Below, in pieces: positions 26,018-33,961 of a DNA stretch of 64,000 nt (positions are counted from its first letter, which is position 1; each line of letters starts with the position of its first letter). The stretch spans positions 4,731,001 to 4,795,000 of the forward strand of contig NZ_CP130319.1 in NCBI RefSeq assembly GCF_032271945.1. Reading direction: 5' to 3'. This stretch comes from Paenibacillus sp. MBLB1832 (GTDB lineage Bacteria > Bacillota > Bacilli > Paenibacillales > NBRC-103111). Made by a program: the position numbers and the translations under genes. The notes beneath the pieces are model-generated. The model worked only from the letters and a program-made list of their open reading frames with translations. It was not told the DNA's origin and did not search any database.

Positions 26018-27778
26018 CTATGCGAGATTCATCAATCGTTTGACACGGGTTTCAAGCTCAACGAGAGAGAACGGTTTCGTCATGTAATCGTCAGCCCCCA
26101 TTTGAAGACCTTTCGCCACATCATCTTCTTTCTTCTTCCCTGAGAGCATCAGCACTTTCATATCCTTCAGGTGAGAATCCTGATCTGCCTTCATCTTCTC
26201 CAGTAGTGTGAATCCGTCAATTCGTGGCAGTACCCCGTCTAGAATACAGGCATCGAACGCATGCGTTGTTAATAAATCCCATGCTACTTCCCCATCGGAA
26301 GCCTGCGTAATCGTAATTGGCAAATGCTCCAGTTGTGAAATGAGTATCGCCCGCAAAATCGGATCATCATCCACAATAAGGAGCTTCCTCTTCTGCAGCT
26401 GTGCGTTGGCATGTGCAACCAGCTTCGTGAATTGTGCGCCCTCATCCTCAAGATCTGCACGCAGCACCCGATTCTTCCCTTGCTGCTTCGCTTGGTACAT
26501 CGCATCGTCAGCCTTATCCACCCACTCGGGAATGGTCATCCCGACCTGCCACTCGGCAACGCCAGCAGAGAACGTAATTGCAAATGTCCGACCCTCGTAT
26601 TGCGCCACTGGATGGGAGCGAACTTTATCCAAAATATCCTGCATGATGGCCATTCCCTGATCCACTGTCGTATTCGGTAAGGCGATAACGAATTCTTCCC
26701 CGCCGAATCGGGCTAATAAATCGGTCGAACGCAGGTTGACCTGTAAGCGGTGAGCCAAACCTTGAAGGACTAAATCCCCAACATGATGTCCATATGTATC
26801 GTTTACGCTTTTGAAACTATCAATATCAATAAAGACAAGGGAAATCGGCGCAGGATAGCGCTCAATGCGTTGCAGCTCTAAACCAATTTGCAGATCGAAA
26901 TAGCGTCGGTTAAACACACCTGTCAGCGGATCACGGAAAGCTAACTGTTCGAAGTTACGCGTCCGCTTGAGAAGGCCATAGATGCGCGCAGCCAGCTCCT
27001 CGTATTGAAACGGCTTCGTTACGTAGTCATCCGCTCCCAAATGGAAGCAGCGGACTTTATCACTGACATCATCACGACCGGATAGTACAATAAGCGGCAG
27101 CCATTTGAGTGTAGGGTCTTCCTTCAAATACTCGAACAGCTCATAGCCGGATTGCGGGTGCATCATCAAATCAAGGGTAACGAGATCATACGTATGTTCA
27201 CGAAGCAGCTTCTTGGCTGTATCCACATTAGAGGCTTCATCCACTACACATTCATCCAGCTGCAAACGCTTGGTCAAATAAGAGCGCAGCGCATCGTCAT
27301 CATCGACAAGCAGGATTCGGCTTTTCAACGTGCGCAGCATAGAAATCGCAGATTGGTGCTGGAGCTCATCCATCTGGATTTCCGTTAAGCTGATCTCTAG
27401 CTCCATCCGCAGCTCATGAAGCAAGCAAGTCGTTCGTTCAACACTCTCCTGAATTGGGGATGTCGCGATGAACGGCTCATTTAGGCACTCCATTGACTGT
27501 GTCCACTCCCAAATACGAACCAGATCCTCAGACAGCTTGCCGATTCTCGTATATCCGAATACAGGCGCGCTCCCCTTCAGGGTGTGGGCAATCCGGTAGA
27601 GCTTCTTCAGATCACTTAAGTCAGGCTCAGGTTGAATAACCCCAATCAGCGATTGCAACTGTTCAAGTTGCTTATCAAACTCACGTATGAAAAGCTTCCT
27701 GCCTTGTTTAAGTATCTTTGCATCCCGCTCAGACTCTGAGACTGAATTTCTCGATCTCTCTATGTTTTGATGGCTCAT
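26018..27778 (-). CDS. Hpt-receiver-GGDEF-receiver diguanylate cyclase
   Basis: 586 residues (start ATG at 27778, nine bases after AAGGGTGA). Order: Hpt domain with the phosphoacceptor His in AHTLKGSA (about 65), receiver 1 (about 155-275; VDDDD, TLDLMM), GGDEF domain (about 285-445) with an intact active site RFGGEEF and the inhibitory RSTD five residues before it, and receiver 2 (about 460-586; VDDDP, ILDGVLPRIDG). It should make cyclic-di-GMP under phosphorelay control. The single-receiver gene 60 bases upstream is probably in the same operon. No kinase is adjacent. Confidence 0.9.
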   Translation of the reverse strand: MSHQNIERSRNSVSESERDAKILKQGRKLFIREFDKQLEQLQSLIGVIQPEPDLSDLKKLYRIAHTLKGSAPVFGYTRIGKLSEDLVRIWEWTQSMECLNEPFIATSPIQESVERTTCLLHELRMELEISLTEIQMDELQHQSAISMLRTLKSRILLVDDDDALRSYLTKRLQLDECVVDEASNVDTAKKLLREHTYDLVTLDLMMHPQSGYELFEYLKEDPTLKWLPLIVLSGRDDVSDKVRCFHLGADDYVTKPFQYEELAARIYGLLKRTRNFEQLAFRDPLTGVFNRRYFDLQIGLELQRIERYPAPISLVFIDIDSFKSVNDTYGHHVGDLVLQGLAHRLQVNLRSTDLLARFGGEEFVIALPNTTVDQGMAIMQDILDKVRSHPVAQYEGRTFAITFSAGVAEWQVGMTIPEWVDKADDAMYQAKQQGKNRVLRADLEDEGAQFTKLVAHANAQLQKRKLLIVDDDPILRAILISQLEHLPITITQASDGEVAWDLLTTHAFDACILDGVLPRIDGFTLLEKMKADQDSHLKDMKVLMLSGKKKEDDVAKGLQMGADDYMTKPFSLVELETRVKRLMNLA

Positions 27779-27838
27779 TACAGACATCACCCTTTTTATT
27801 TAACATAATCGAACTGTTCGCTTACCTGCTTACTCGTT

Positions 27839-28213
27839 CTAGCCCTGTAACAACTGCTCGATAGTATCCAATAATTGCAGTGGACTAAATGGTTTTACAA
27901 TATACGTCGTTACGCCCGCTGCTCTCGCCTTCTCTTTATCTTTCTCTAGAGCTTTCGCAGTCAAAAGAATAACAGGCAAATCACGATTCACATTGTCGCT
28001 GTGTCTCAACCATTCACAAACCTCAACGCCCGTTCGCTCCGGCATCATGTAATCTAATATGATTAAATCAAATGCTTCCTTGTTAAGCTGATCGATAGCC
28101 TGCTGACCATCGTCAACTTCTGAAATGTCATATCCTTCATCAGACAACGTTTCTGTCAAAAGAAAGCGAAGGGCTGCTTCGTCATCGGCGAGCAAAATTT
28201 TGTAAACGGACAT
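27839..28213 (-). CDS. Single-domain response regulator (CheY-like)
   Basis: 124 residues, one receiver domain: acidic pocket DDEA (about 10-13), phosphoacceptor in IILDYMMPERTG, switch Thr/Ser region LLTAK, and the KPF lysine. There is no output domain. GAGGAGAG precedes the ATG. It is upstream of the Hpt-receiver-GGDEF gene, so it may exchange phosphate with that Hpt domain. Confidence 0.9.
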   Translation of the reverse strand: MSVYKILLADDEAALRFLLTETLSDEGYDISEVDDGQQAIDQLNKEAFDLIILDYMMPERTGVEVCEWLRHSDNVNRDLPVILLTAKALEKDKEKARAAGVTTYIVKPFSPLQLLDTIEQLLQG

Positions 28214-28302
28214 AGGTTCTCTCCTCGAGATTCGTTATGTCACTAATTATACCATCATCCCTGTCGGGGAAACAGGAAAATGTCGGAATTACTCGAAAGA
28301 AA

Positions 28303-28686
28303 TCATAAGCCATTACTTTGTCTGTGAGCTTTCCACGATGAGCCTTGAATTTCCGGAAGTCCACGCGGACTCCTCCAACAATACACCCAGCCTTCTCGCT
28401 GGTTGTGAACGTCTTTGACCCATACCCGCTCATATTCATTATTGGGATGACCTGGACCGTAATACATTTCGAGCTCATCCATGGCGATGAGTCCTTCCTC
28501 TGTTACATCGAGCCATTCACCAACCACCTGGTGATTATCCTCTGTGCGAACGAGCGCAGGATAAGGCCCCACATCGTATAAGCGACCGTGAATAACGCCA
28601 GGTTCAGCATGCTTCATAAAAGGGGAAACCACCCCATGATTGCTTTCTCCGACCAACAAGGTTCCATATACAAAAACACTGATCAT
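28303..28686 (-). CDS. Gamma-glutamylcyclotransferase-like protein
   Basis: 127 residues with the GGCT/AIG2-like fold: VFVYGTLLVGESNH at the N-terminus (the glycine-rich substrate loop), GRLYDVGPYPAL, and a conserved acidic residue in AMDELEMYYG that would act as general acid/base. The start at 28686 follows GGCGGG; the frame extends upstream through a terminator and is ignored. The substrate is not known; such proteins cleave gamma-glutamyl amines or act on related compounds. Confidence 0.8.
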   Translation of the reverse strand: MISVFVYGTLLVGESNHGVVSPFMKHAEPGVIHGRLYDVGPYPALVRTEDNHQVVGEWLDVTEEGLIAMDELEMYYGPGHPNNEYERVWVKDVHNQREGWVYCWRSPRGLPEIQGSSWKAHRQSNGL

Positions 28687-28764
28687 TCCATCCCGCCTAT
28701 CCGATTTGCTATTGGAGAAGAGTTCGTCATGTCGCTGGGCAATTCCTACCTGCCAGGATGGACG

Positions 28765-28798
28765 AAAAAAAAGCAGCATCACGAAGGATGCTGCTGCT
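28765..28798 (-). terminator. Terminator of the CD3324-like gene
   Basis: On the minus strand CAGCAGCATCC, TTCG loop region, GATGCTGCT, then eight T. It overlaps the stop codon of the gene at 28797. Confidence 0.9.
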
Positions 28799-29084
28799 AT
28801 GCCTGATTGGCTGTTAATTCACGTGTTTTGACGATGATCTTCCGTATGCTGTCTTCGGATAAATGGAACACCTTAATCAGCTCCATGACGGATGATCCCG
28901 TTTGATACAACCGAAAAATCTCACGATTTCTCCGCTCAATAATAATGCGAGTACCGTTATTTTCTCCCCAGCCAGCGCGTTTTTGCTCTTTCTTAGGGAT
29001 ATACACGATTTCGCCTTGGATATATTCTTGTAATTGTTTTAATAGGTTAGGGGGAAGAACATCTTTCCCGTTCTTGTAACTCAT
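28797..29084 (-). CDS. CD3324 family small DNA-binding-like protein
   Basis: 95 residues. The pattern (LPPNLLKQLQEYIQGEIVYI, then KKEQKRAGWGENNGTR, RNREIFRLYQTG, and a C-terminal helix-turn-helix with LSEDSIRKII) matches the Clostridium CD3324-type family. The C-terminal part resembles a Mor/resolvase-like recognition helix. GAGGAGG lies eight bases before the ATG. The function is not established. Confidence 0.75.
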   Translation of the reverse strand: MSYKNGKDVLPPNLLKQLQEYIQGEIVYIPKKEQKRAGWGENNGTRIIIERRNREIFRLYQTGSSVMELIKVFHLSEDSIRKIIVKTRELTANQA

Positions 29085-29184
29085 GGATGAAAACCTCCTC
29101 AAATTGTGCAAAGCTGAACTTTGACGGATTTGCAGAGAGTATCTTCATCGCCCACTAACCTCCTACCATTCTCAAAAATGGAAT

Positions 29185-29208
29185 AAAAAAAACACGAACA
29201 TAATCGTG
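29185..29208 (-). terminator. Terminator of the 19-residue peptide transcript
   Basis: On the minus strand CACGA-TTATGT-TCGTG followed by eight T. The stem is only five bp but the T run is excellent. Confidence 0.75.
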
Positions 29209-29271
29209 CCTGTCGGTTGTATATGCAATTATACAATTCAGGTGAACGGTTATTCCACGAATGATATTCAG

Positions 29272-29331
29272 TTAGGAGACGTGTACCTCTGCGGCGGCCG
29301 CAACAATCATCGCTACTGTCATTGTGTTCAT
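29272..29331 (-). CDS. Candidate 19-residue peptide gene
   Basis: Encodes MNTMTVAMIVAAAAEVHVS. It has an AAAGGAG site eight bases before the ATG, a promoter (TAGACA, 17 bases, TATAAT) about 130 bases upstream, two duplicated hairpins in the 5' leader and a terminator about 65 bases after the stop. The peptide is too short to classify. Possibilities are a signalling peptide, a type I toxin, or a leader in an sRNA. A second tiny gene with a similar start region lies upstream at 29550. Confidence 0.45.
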   Translation of the reverse strand: MNTMTVAMIVAAAAEVHVS

Positions 29332-29357
29332 TGATAACACTCCTTTCACCTAATATA

Positions 29358-29428
29358 GGGATTTTGGTCGGAGAGCAAAATCTCTCCTTGTTTGGGATTT
29401 TTGGTCGGAGAGCAAAATCTCTCCTTGT
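29358..29428 (-). repeat. Two 36-bp tandem repeats, each a hairpin
   Basis: The unit (plus strand GGGATTTTGGTCGGAGAG, then CAAAATCTCTCCTTGTT) occurs twice head-to-tail with one base difference. Each copy contains GGAGAG and CTCTCC separated by six bases, forming a stem-loop. On the minus strand they form the 5' leader of the 19-residue peptide gene. Confidence 0.9.
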
Positions 29429-29460
29429 TGTTATGTGTTCACTTCGTGTTCACAATTCTC

Positions 29461-29489
29461 ATTATATGTAAAAAGCATCTCGCTGTCTA
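29461..29489 (-). promoter_or_regulatory. Promoter for the 19-residue peptide transcript
   Basis: On the minus strand TAGACA (29489-29484), 17 bases, TATAAT (29466-29461). Five of six and six of six matches to the vegetative consensus. Confidence 0.7.
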
Positions 29490-29508
29490 CTCGTATGTCA
29501 AAGATATG

Positions 29509-29560
29509 CGAGGGCCTATGCGGCCCTCGGTTGGAACAGTGATCTCTGCTTACGCAGAGA
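29509..29560 (-). repeat. Two GC-rich hairpins downstream of the 11-codon frame
   Basis: CGAGGGCC-TATGC-GGCCCTCG (29509-29529) and TCTCTGC-TTAC-GCAGAGA (29543-29560) are perfect stem-loops without T tails. They follow or overlap the end of the tiny frame at 29550-29585. Confidence 0.8.
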
Positions 29561-29585
29561 CCACCTCTGTTTGTGTTGTAATCAC
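29550..29585 (-). CDS. Candidate 11-residue peptide frame
   Basis: GTG start with AAAGGAGTG upstream, encoding MITTQTEVVSA and ending in a hairpin. The start region resembles that of the 19-residue peptide (same AAAGGAGTG element, similar TEV/AEV near the end). This could be a second peptide, a decayed copy or chance. Confidence 0.25.
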   Translation of the reverse strand: MITTQTEVVSA

Positions 29586-29610
29586 CTTGATCACTCCTTT
29601 CCGTAGGAAT

Positions 29611-29624
29611 TAGCCGGCCGGCTA
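29611..29624. repeat. 14-bp perfect palindrome
   Basis: TAGCCGGCCGGCTA, GC-rich in an AT-rich surround, 26 bases upstream of the 11-codon frame. It could be an operator. Confidence 0.6.
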
Positions 29625-29722
29625 CAACCTCATTTACTCATATTTGCAGCCGTGCCTCAAGAGAAAGAATGGGTATAAGAATTCTTTCCTTGGTGCGGAG
29701 TTGAAAAGGTGGGACAATGGCA

Positions 29723-30055
29723 GGCAGCCAGACTGCTTGGATAAGAGCGGTTGACCGCTCTTATCTTACTCGAAAGTAGCTAAATTCTTGATTTAGAGGC
29801 GGTTAACCGCTCCTAAATCTGCTTACACACCCCATATGGCAGCCAGACTGCTTGGATAAGAGCGGTTGACGGCTCTTATCTTACTCGAAAGTAGCTAAAT
29901 TATTGATTTAAAGGCGGTTAACCGCTCCTAAATCTGCTTACACACCCCATATGGCAGCCAGACTGCTTGGATAAGAGCGGTTGACCGCTCTTATCTTACT
30001 CGAAAGCAGCTAAATTCTTGATTTAGAGGCGGTTAACCGCTCCTAAATCTGCTTA
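29723..30055. repeat. Three tandem copies of a 115-bp two-palindrome repeat
   Basis: Copies start at 29723, 29838 and 29953, exactly 115 bases apart. Each begins GGCAGCCAGACTGCTTG and holds two palindromes: GATAAGAGCGGT-TG-ACCGCTCTTATC and a 30-bp one built on GCGGTTAACCGC with GATTTAG/CTAAATC ends. The copies differ by only a few bases (one breaks a palindrome in copy 2). There is no coding capacity. It lies just past the pxpA stop codon. Confidence 0.95.
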
Positions 30056-30068
30056 GCTACTTATCGTG

Positions 30069-30836
30069 TTAGATAATTCCCCCCAGCGGCATCACAGCGA
30101 TGCCGCCTTGCTCCAGCAGCGCGCGGATGTCGCGCGCGAATTCCACGGCGTGCGTCCCGTCGCCGTGGATACAGATCGTGTCCGCGCGCATGCTCAGGTC
30201 CTCTCCCGTGAGGGAGAGGACCTTGCCTTCGCGGACGAGCCGCTCCACCTGCGCCGCAGCTTCGGCGGCGCTCTCAAGCAACGCCCCCGCCTGGCCGCGG
30301 GGCGTCAAGCTGCCGTCCCGCTGGTAGCTGCGGTCCGCGAAAGCTTCGCTCGCGGTTCGCAGCCCCGCGGCGGCCCCCGCCCGCAGCAGCTCGCTGCCGG
30401 GCGGGCCGAACAGCGTCAGCTCCGCGCTGACGCTGGCCGTCGCAGCCGCAATCGCGGCGGCTAGCTCATGGCGCTTCGCAGCCATGTGGTAGAGCGCGCC
30501 ATGCGGCTTGACGTGCTGCAGGCGTCCGCCTTCGGCGTGGACGAACGCCTGCAGCGCCCCGAGCTGATACAACGTCAGCTCGTAAGCCTCCGCCGGCGTG
30601 ATCGCGATCTCGCGCCGGCCAAATCCCTGCAGATCGGGCAGGCCCGGATGGGCCCCGATCGCAACGCCTTTGCGCTGGCACAGTTTCACCGTGCTGCGCA
30701 TGGTCGCGGGGTCGCCTGCATGGAACCCGCAGGCGATGTTCGCGGAGCTGACGTAGTCCAGCAGCTCTGCGTCGCGCCCTAGTTGATAAGCGCCAAAGCC
30801 CTCGCCCATATCACAATTCAAATCAATACGCAGCAT
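30069..30836 (-). CDS. pxpA: 5-oxoprolinase subunit A (LamB/YcsF family)
   Basis: 255 residues with the family start LRIDLNCDMGEGFGAY and conserved NIACGFHAGDP, GAHPGLPD, VKPHGALY. Together with PxpB and PxpC it hydrolyses 5-oxoproline to glutamate with ATP. The ATG at 30836 is chosen because it gives the usual N-terminus and has GAGGTG upstream; GTG at 30848 is the alternative. The gene is clearly more GC-rich than its neighbours, especially in the second half. It follows pxpC by about 100 bases. Confidence 0.93.
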   Translation of the reverse strand: MLRIDLNCDMGEGFGAYQLGRDAELLDYVSSANIACGFHAGDPATMRSTVKLCQRKGVAIGAHPGLPDLQGFGRREIAITPAEAYELTLYQLGALQAFVHAEGGRLQHVKPHGALYHMAAKRHELAAAIAAATASVSAELTLFGPPGSELLRAGAAAGLRTASEAFADRSYQRDGSLTPRGQAGALLESAAEAAAQVERLVREGKVLSLTGEDLSMRADTICIHGDGTHAVEFARDIRALLEQGGIAVMPLGGII

Positions 30837-30939
30837 GTCCTTTGCCACCTCATCCGCTCATATTCGTGTCATGTAACATAGCCTTAGAATTCTCGTTTAT
30901 CCCTTATCCCCGCAATCTAGCTTCCCTCAAGACTTACTG

Positions 30940-31959
30940 TTATCCCCGCATCCAACATCTCAAACCCGCCTCTAATACCGCAAGATCCATCTCTTGCAGC
31001 AACAGCTGCTCCTGCGCTTCCTTGTGTGTAACTTCTTGGAAATACAGAGTGCCCCCAGGCTTCACTTGTGCGACTAGCGGGAGATCGGTGGCAATGACAT
31101 GGCCTATTCGCGGGTAACCGCCTGTCGTTTGGCAATCAGCAAGCAACAAAATCGGCTGTCCGCTTGACGGAACCTGCAACGTTCCTGCTGTCACAGCTTC
31201 GGAGATCATTTCATAACTGGCACCGTCACCTAGCTCAAGCGGTTGCTCGCCTAACAAACGATAGCCCATTCGATCGGATTGCGTGGAAACGTGATACGGC
31301 TGCGATAAGACATGTGACCAACTTTTAGTCGAAAATAAGCTTGCTTCTCTGCCGCGAATCATCCGTATCACAGGATTAGCGCGATAGCCGGGACGAATGA
31401 TCGTACTTACTAGGGGAGGAAGTACTCTGCCATATAGGAATCGCTCCTCGCGTCGTGTGAGTGGAAAGTTAGCGGGGGGAAATGGAGCGTATCCCTCCTT
31501 CACACCCAACCAATCCCCCGCACGCAACGCGCGTCCTGCCAAGCCTCCGATGCCTGCGCGCAAGTAGGTGCTTTGGCTGCCAAGCACGGCCTCTCCTTGG
31601 AATCCGCCGCGGACCGCTAGATAGGCTCTGCAGCCCTCGCGCGCGTAATGAAAGCGAAGCTGGCTGCCGCATGGGATGAAGACGGGACGCCATAGCGGCA
31701 CTGGTGTACCGTCCATTTGCACATCCATATCAGCGCCGCAGATCGCAATTTGCATATCGCGTTGTGCAACTAAGTGCGGGCCTTGCAGCGTCATTTCTAA
31801 GGTCGCAGCGTCTCGACCATTCCCAACCAACACATTCGCCGCCCTGTGCGCCCAACTGTCCACTGGACCAGAGACAATGACGCCATGTTTGCGATGACCG
31901 TATCTGCCTCTATCTTGCAGGGTCGAGAGAATGCCAGGCTTGATAACTTCAAAACTCAT
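30940..31959 (-). CDS. pxpC: 5-oxoprolinase subunit C (biotin-dependent carboxyltransferase-like)
   Basis: 339 residues, AHS2/KipA family (FEVIKPGILSTLQDRGRYGH at the start, AYLAVRGGF, GYR motifs, and TTGGYPRIGHVIATDLP near the end). The start ATG overlaps the pxpB stop codon as ATGA, so translation is coupled. In Bacillus the older names are KipA/YcsJ, once linked to sporulation-kinase control; 5-oxoprolinase is the established activity of the complex. Confidence 0.92.
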   Translation of the reverse strand: MSFEVIKPGILSTLQDRGRYGHRKHGVIVSGPVDSWAHRAANVLVGNGRDAATLEMTLQGPHLVAQRDMQIAICGADMDVQMDGTPVPLWRPVFIPCGSQLRFHYAREGCRAYLAVRGGFQGEAVLGSQSTYLRAGIGGLAGRALRAGDWLGVKEGYAPFPPANFPLTRREERFLYGRVLPPLVSTIIRPGYRANPVIRMIRGREASLFSTKSWSHVLSQPYHVSTQSDRMGYRLLGEQPLELGDGASYEMISEAVTAGTLQVPSSGQPILLLADCQTTGGYPRIGHVIATDLPLVAQVKPGGTLYFQEVTHKEAQEQLLLQEMDLAVLEAGLRCWMRG

Positions 31960-32738
31960 TTTACTCCCTCCCCTTCCTTGTAGGCCATGAATTGCTCCGA
32001 GGAGATAGGCACGAATTGTACCTGATCCCCTACGCTAAGCAAAGAAGGAGGATTCGATTCTGGCCGAAACAAGTCCAGCGGCGTGCGTCCAATAAGGTGC
32101 CATCCACCTGGTGTTTCAAAAGGATAAATGCCCGTTTGCGCGCCGCCAATCGCGACTGAGCCAGCAGGAATTTGCGAGCGCGGCACCGCCCGTCTTGGTG
32201 TGGCAAGTCTGTCATCCATCCCGCCCAAATAAGGGAAGCCTGGCGCAAAACCAATCATGTAGACAGGATACACACGTGAGGTATGCCAGCTCACAATTTG
32301 CGCTTGACTCACGCCATGGTACGCAGCTACTTCGGCAAGATCCCACCCATAATCCCCCTCATAACAAACAGGGATCTCAACGATAGCTCCTAATTCCCCC
32401 TGCACATGCTCGTCCACTTCAAATCTGTCCAATAGCTGCTCGATACAGCGCATCACGTATGTGTAAGGCAGCGAATCCTCCGATGAATCCCCCAGCGCCA
32501 ATCCTACTCGCTCCGAGCCCTGTAGACGACTCAGAGCAAAGATCCGAAACGGATCATAATACAAGGTGATCGTTGTATAGGCAGGAACAAGTTCAATGAA
32601 CCCGTCTTGCCAATGACTTTCTATATGGTTCGCCACTTGTCGTATGCGATGAAGCGTATCCAAGCCTATACTGGACCCGATTTTGATGACGATTGCAGCA
32701 TCACCGAGCGGGTAGCATTCATACGGGAGACATGTCAT
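31956..32738 (-). CDS. pxpB: 5-oxoprolinase subunit B (KipI family)
   Basis: 260 residues, AHS1 family: YPLGDAAIVIKIG near the N-terminus, IPVCYEGDYGWDL, YMIGFAPGFPYLGGM, and GGAQTGIYPFETPGGWHLIG. The start is set at the ATG at 32738, which overlaps the upstream esterase stop codon as ATGA; a TTG further upstream is less likely. It is the first pxp gene of the operon esterase-pxpB-pxpC-pxpA. Confidence 0.92.
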   Translation of the reverse strand: MTCLPYECYPLGDAAIVIKIGSSIGLDTLHRIRQVANHIESHWQDGFIELVPAYTTITLYYDPFRIFALSRLQGSERVGLALGDSSEDSLPYTYVMRCIEQLLDRFEVDEHVQGELGAIVEIPVCYEGDYGWDLAEVAAYHGVSQAQIVSWHTSRVYPVYMIGFAPGFPYLGGMDDRLATPRRAVPRSQIPAGSVAIGGAQTGIYPFETPGGWHLIGRTPLDLFRPESNPPSLLSVGDQVQFVPISSEQFMAYKEGEGVK

Positions 32739-33538
32739 GCAAAACGCTGCTTTTTCAACCAATTCGCGCAAGCCTCAGGCCATAAGTAAGCTTCCGCATG
32801 ATCATCCGCGATGCCGATTCCGTGAACACCAGATTCAAAAACATGCAGGTCAAATGGTACTTTATGACGGCTAAGCGCACTGGCAAACAGCAGACTATTC
32901 TCCACCACAACCGCCTCATCATCAGCTGTATGCCATAGAAAGGTTGGCGGCGTATCCCCAGTAACATGAAGCTCATTGCTCAGATGTTGAACCAAATCGT
33001 CATCCGGCGTTTCACCGATCAGATTGATTCGTGAGCCTTGATGGGTATAGATTCCGAACGAAATAACAGGATAGCACAGCACCATTAGATTTGGTCTAGA
33101 ACTCATTTGATCAATCAAATCTTGGGCATTTGCATCACCAGCATCATAGTGAGTCCCCGCTGTCGCTGCCAAGTGTCCGCCCGCCGAGAAACCAAGAATC
33201 CCGATCCGATTCGCATCAATCCCCCATGCTTCAGCATGGAATCTGACCGTCCGAATAGCCCGCTGCGCGTCCTGCAACGGGATAGGATGTTTATAAGGCG
33301 CCACCCGATAATTCAATACATAGGCTGAAATGCCAAGCCCATTCAACCATTTGGCAATCGGTTCCCCTTCGTGCGGAGCACGACCCCAGTACCCACCGCC
33401 TGGGCATATAATAACGGCTGCGCGCAAGCCATCTCCAACAGCTGGATATAAGGTTAAACTTGGACAGCCTTGGTTATTTTCACCTTGACTATTTTTTGAT
33501 GCGTCTGGCCATAATTCAATCGTTGTCCCTGCTTCCAA
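32735..33538 (-). CDS. Alpha/beta hydrolase, acetyl-esterase-like
   Basis: 267 residues. Features of the esterase/lipase group: oxyanion PGGGYWGRAPHEGEP (about 45-60), nucleophile elbow GFSAGGHLA, catalytic Asp in HTADDEAV and His in SGVHGIGI near the end. No signal peptide remains when translation starts at TTG 33538, which has GGAGGGGG eight bases upstream; longer starts lack such a site. It overlaps pxpB by four bases (ATGA), so an acyl or carboxyl ester substrate connected with pyroglutamate is possible but unproven. Confidence 0.82.
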   Translation of the reverse strand: MEAGTTIELWPDASKNSQGENNQGCPSLTLYPAVGDGLRAAVIICPGGGYWGRAPHEGEPIAKWLNGLGISAYVLNYRVAPYKHPIPLQDAQRAIRTVRFHAEAWGIDANRIGILGFSAGGHLAATAGTHYDAGDANAQDLIDQMSSRPNLMVLCYPVISFGIYTHQGSRINLIGETPDDDLVQHLSNELHVTGDTPPTFLWHTADDEAVVVENSLLFASALSRHKVPFDLHVFESGVHGIGIADDHAEAYLWPEACANWLKKQRFA

Positions 33539-33640
33539 TCTTGAAACCCCCTCCGATAATAAACGTACTAAGTTTAATAATAGCCAATACTTAGCCCATA
33601 GAAAAGTATGGAATTTACTCAACATAAGGAGTGATACGAC

Positions 33641-33961
33641 ATGATCGTCGTGACAACAGAAAACATCCCAGGTTATGAAGTGACCGAAGTTTTAGGCAGT
33701 ACGTTTGGCGTTGTGGTGCGTGCAAGAGGGATCGGCGGTGATATTATGGCTTCACTGAAGGGGTTAATCGGCGGCGAGGTTACGCAATATACGCAAATGG
33801 TCGAGGATGGACGGAGACAAGCGATGGATCGATTAGTGAAAAATGCAGCTGCTATGGGCGCGGATGCGATCGTCATGATGCGCTTTGATAGTGGAGATAT
33901 CGGTCAAAATATGACCGAAATCGTCGCTTACGGCACCGCCGTTCGAACGCACAAGCGATGA
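33641..33961 (+). CDS. YbjQ/UPF0145 family protein
   Basis: 106 residues, the usual size. The family pattern is clear: TTENIPGYEVTEVLGSTFGV, VVRARGIGGDIMASLK, GADAIVMMRFDSG, and AYGTAV at the end. Members form pentamers; function unknown. AAGGAGTG precedes the ATG. The next gene overlaps its stop codon by four bases. Confidence 0.9.
   Translation: MIVVTTENIPGYEVTEVLGSTFGVVVRARGIGGDIMASLKGLIGGEVTQYTQMVEDGRRQAMDRLVKNAAAMGADAIVMMRFDSGDIGQNMTEIVAYGTAVRTHKR

Noticed and set aside
29358-30055. Possible CRISPR array
   Set aside because: The 36-bp unit occurs only twice with no spacer, and the 115-bp unit is an uninterrupted tandem repeat. No cas genes are present.
30066-30464. Plus-strand frame opposite pxpA
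   Set aside because: A consequence of the GC-rich codons of pxpA. The minus-strand protein has all family motifs.
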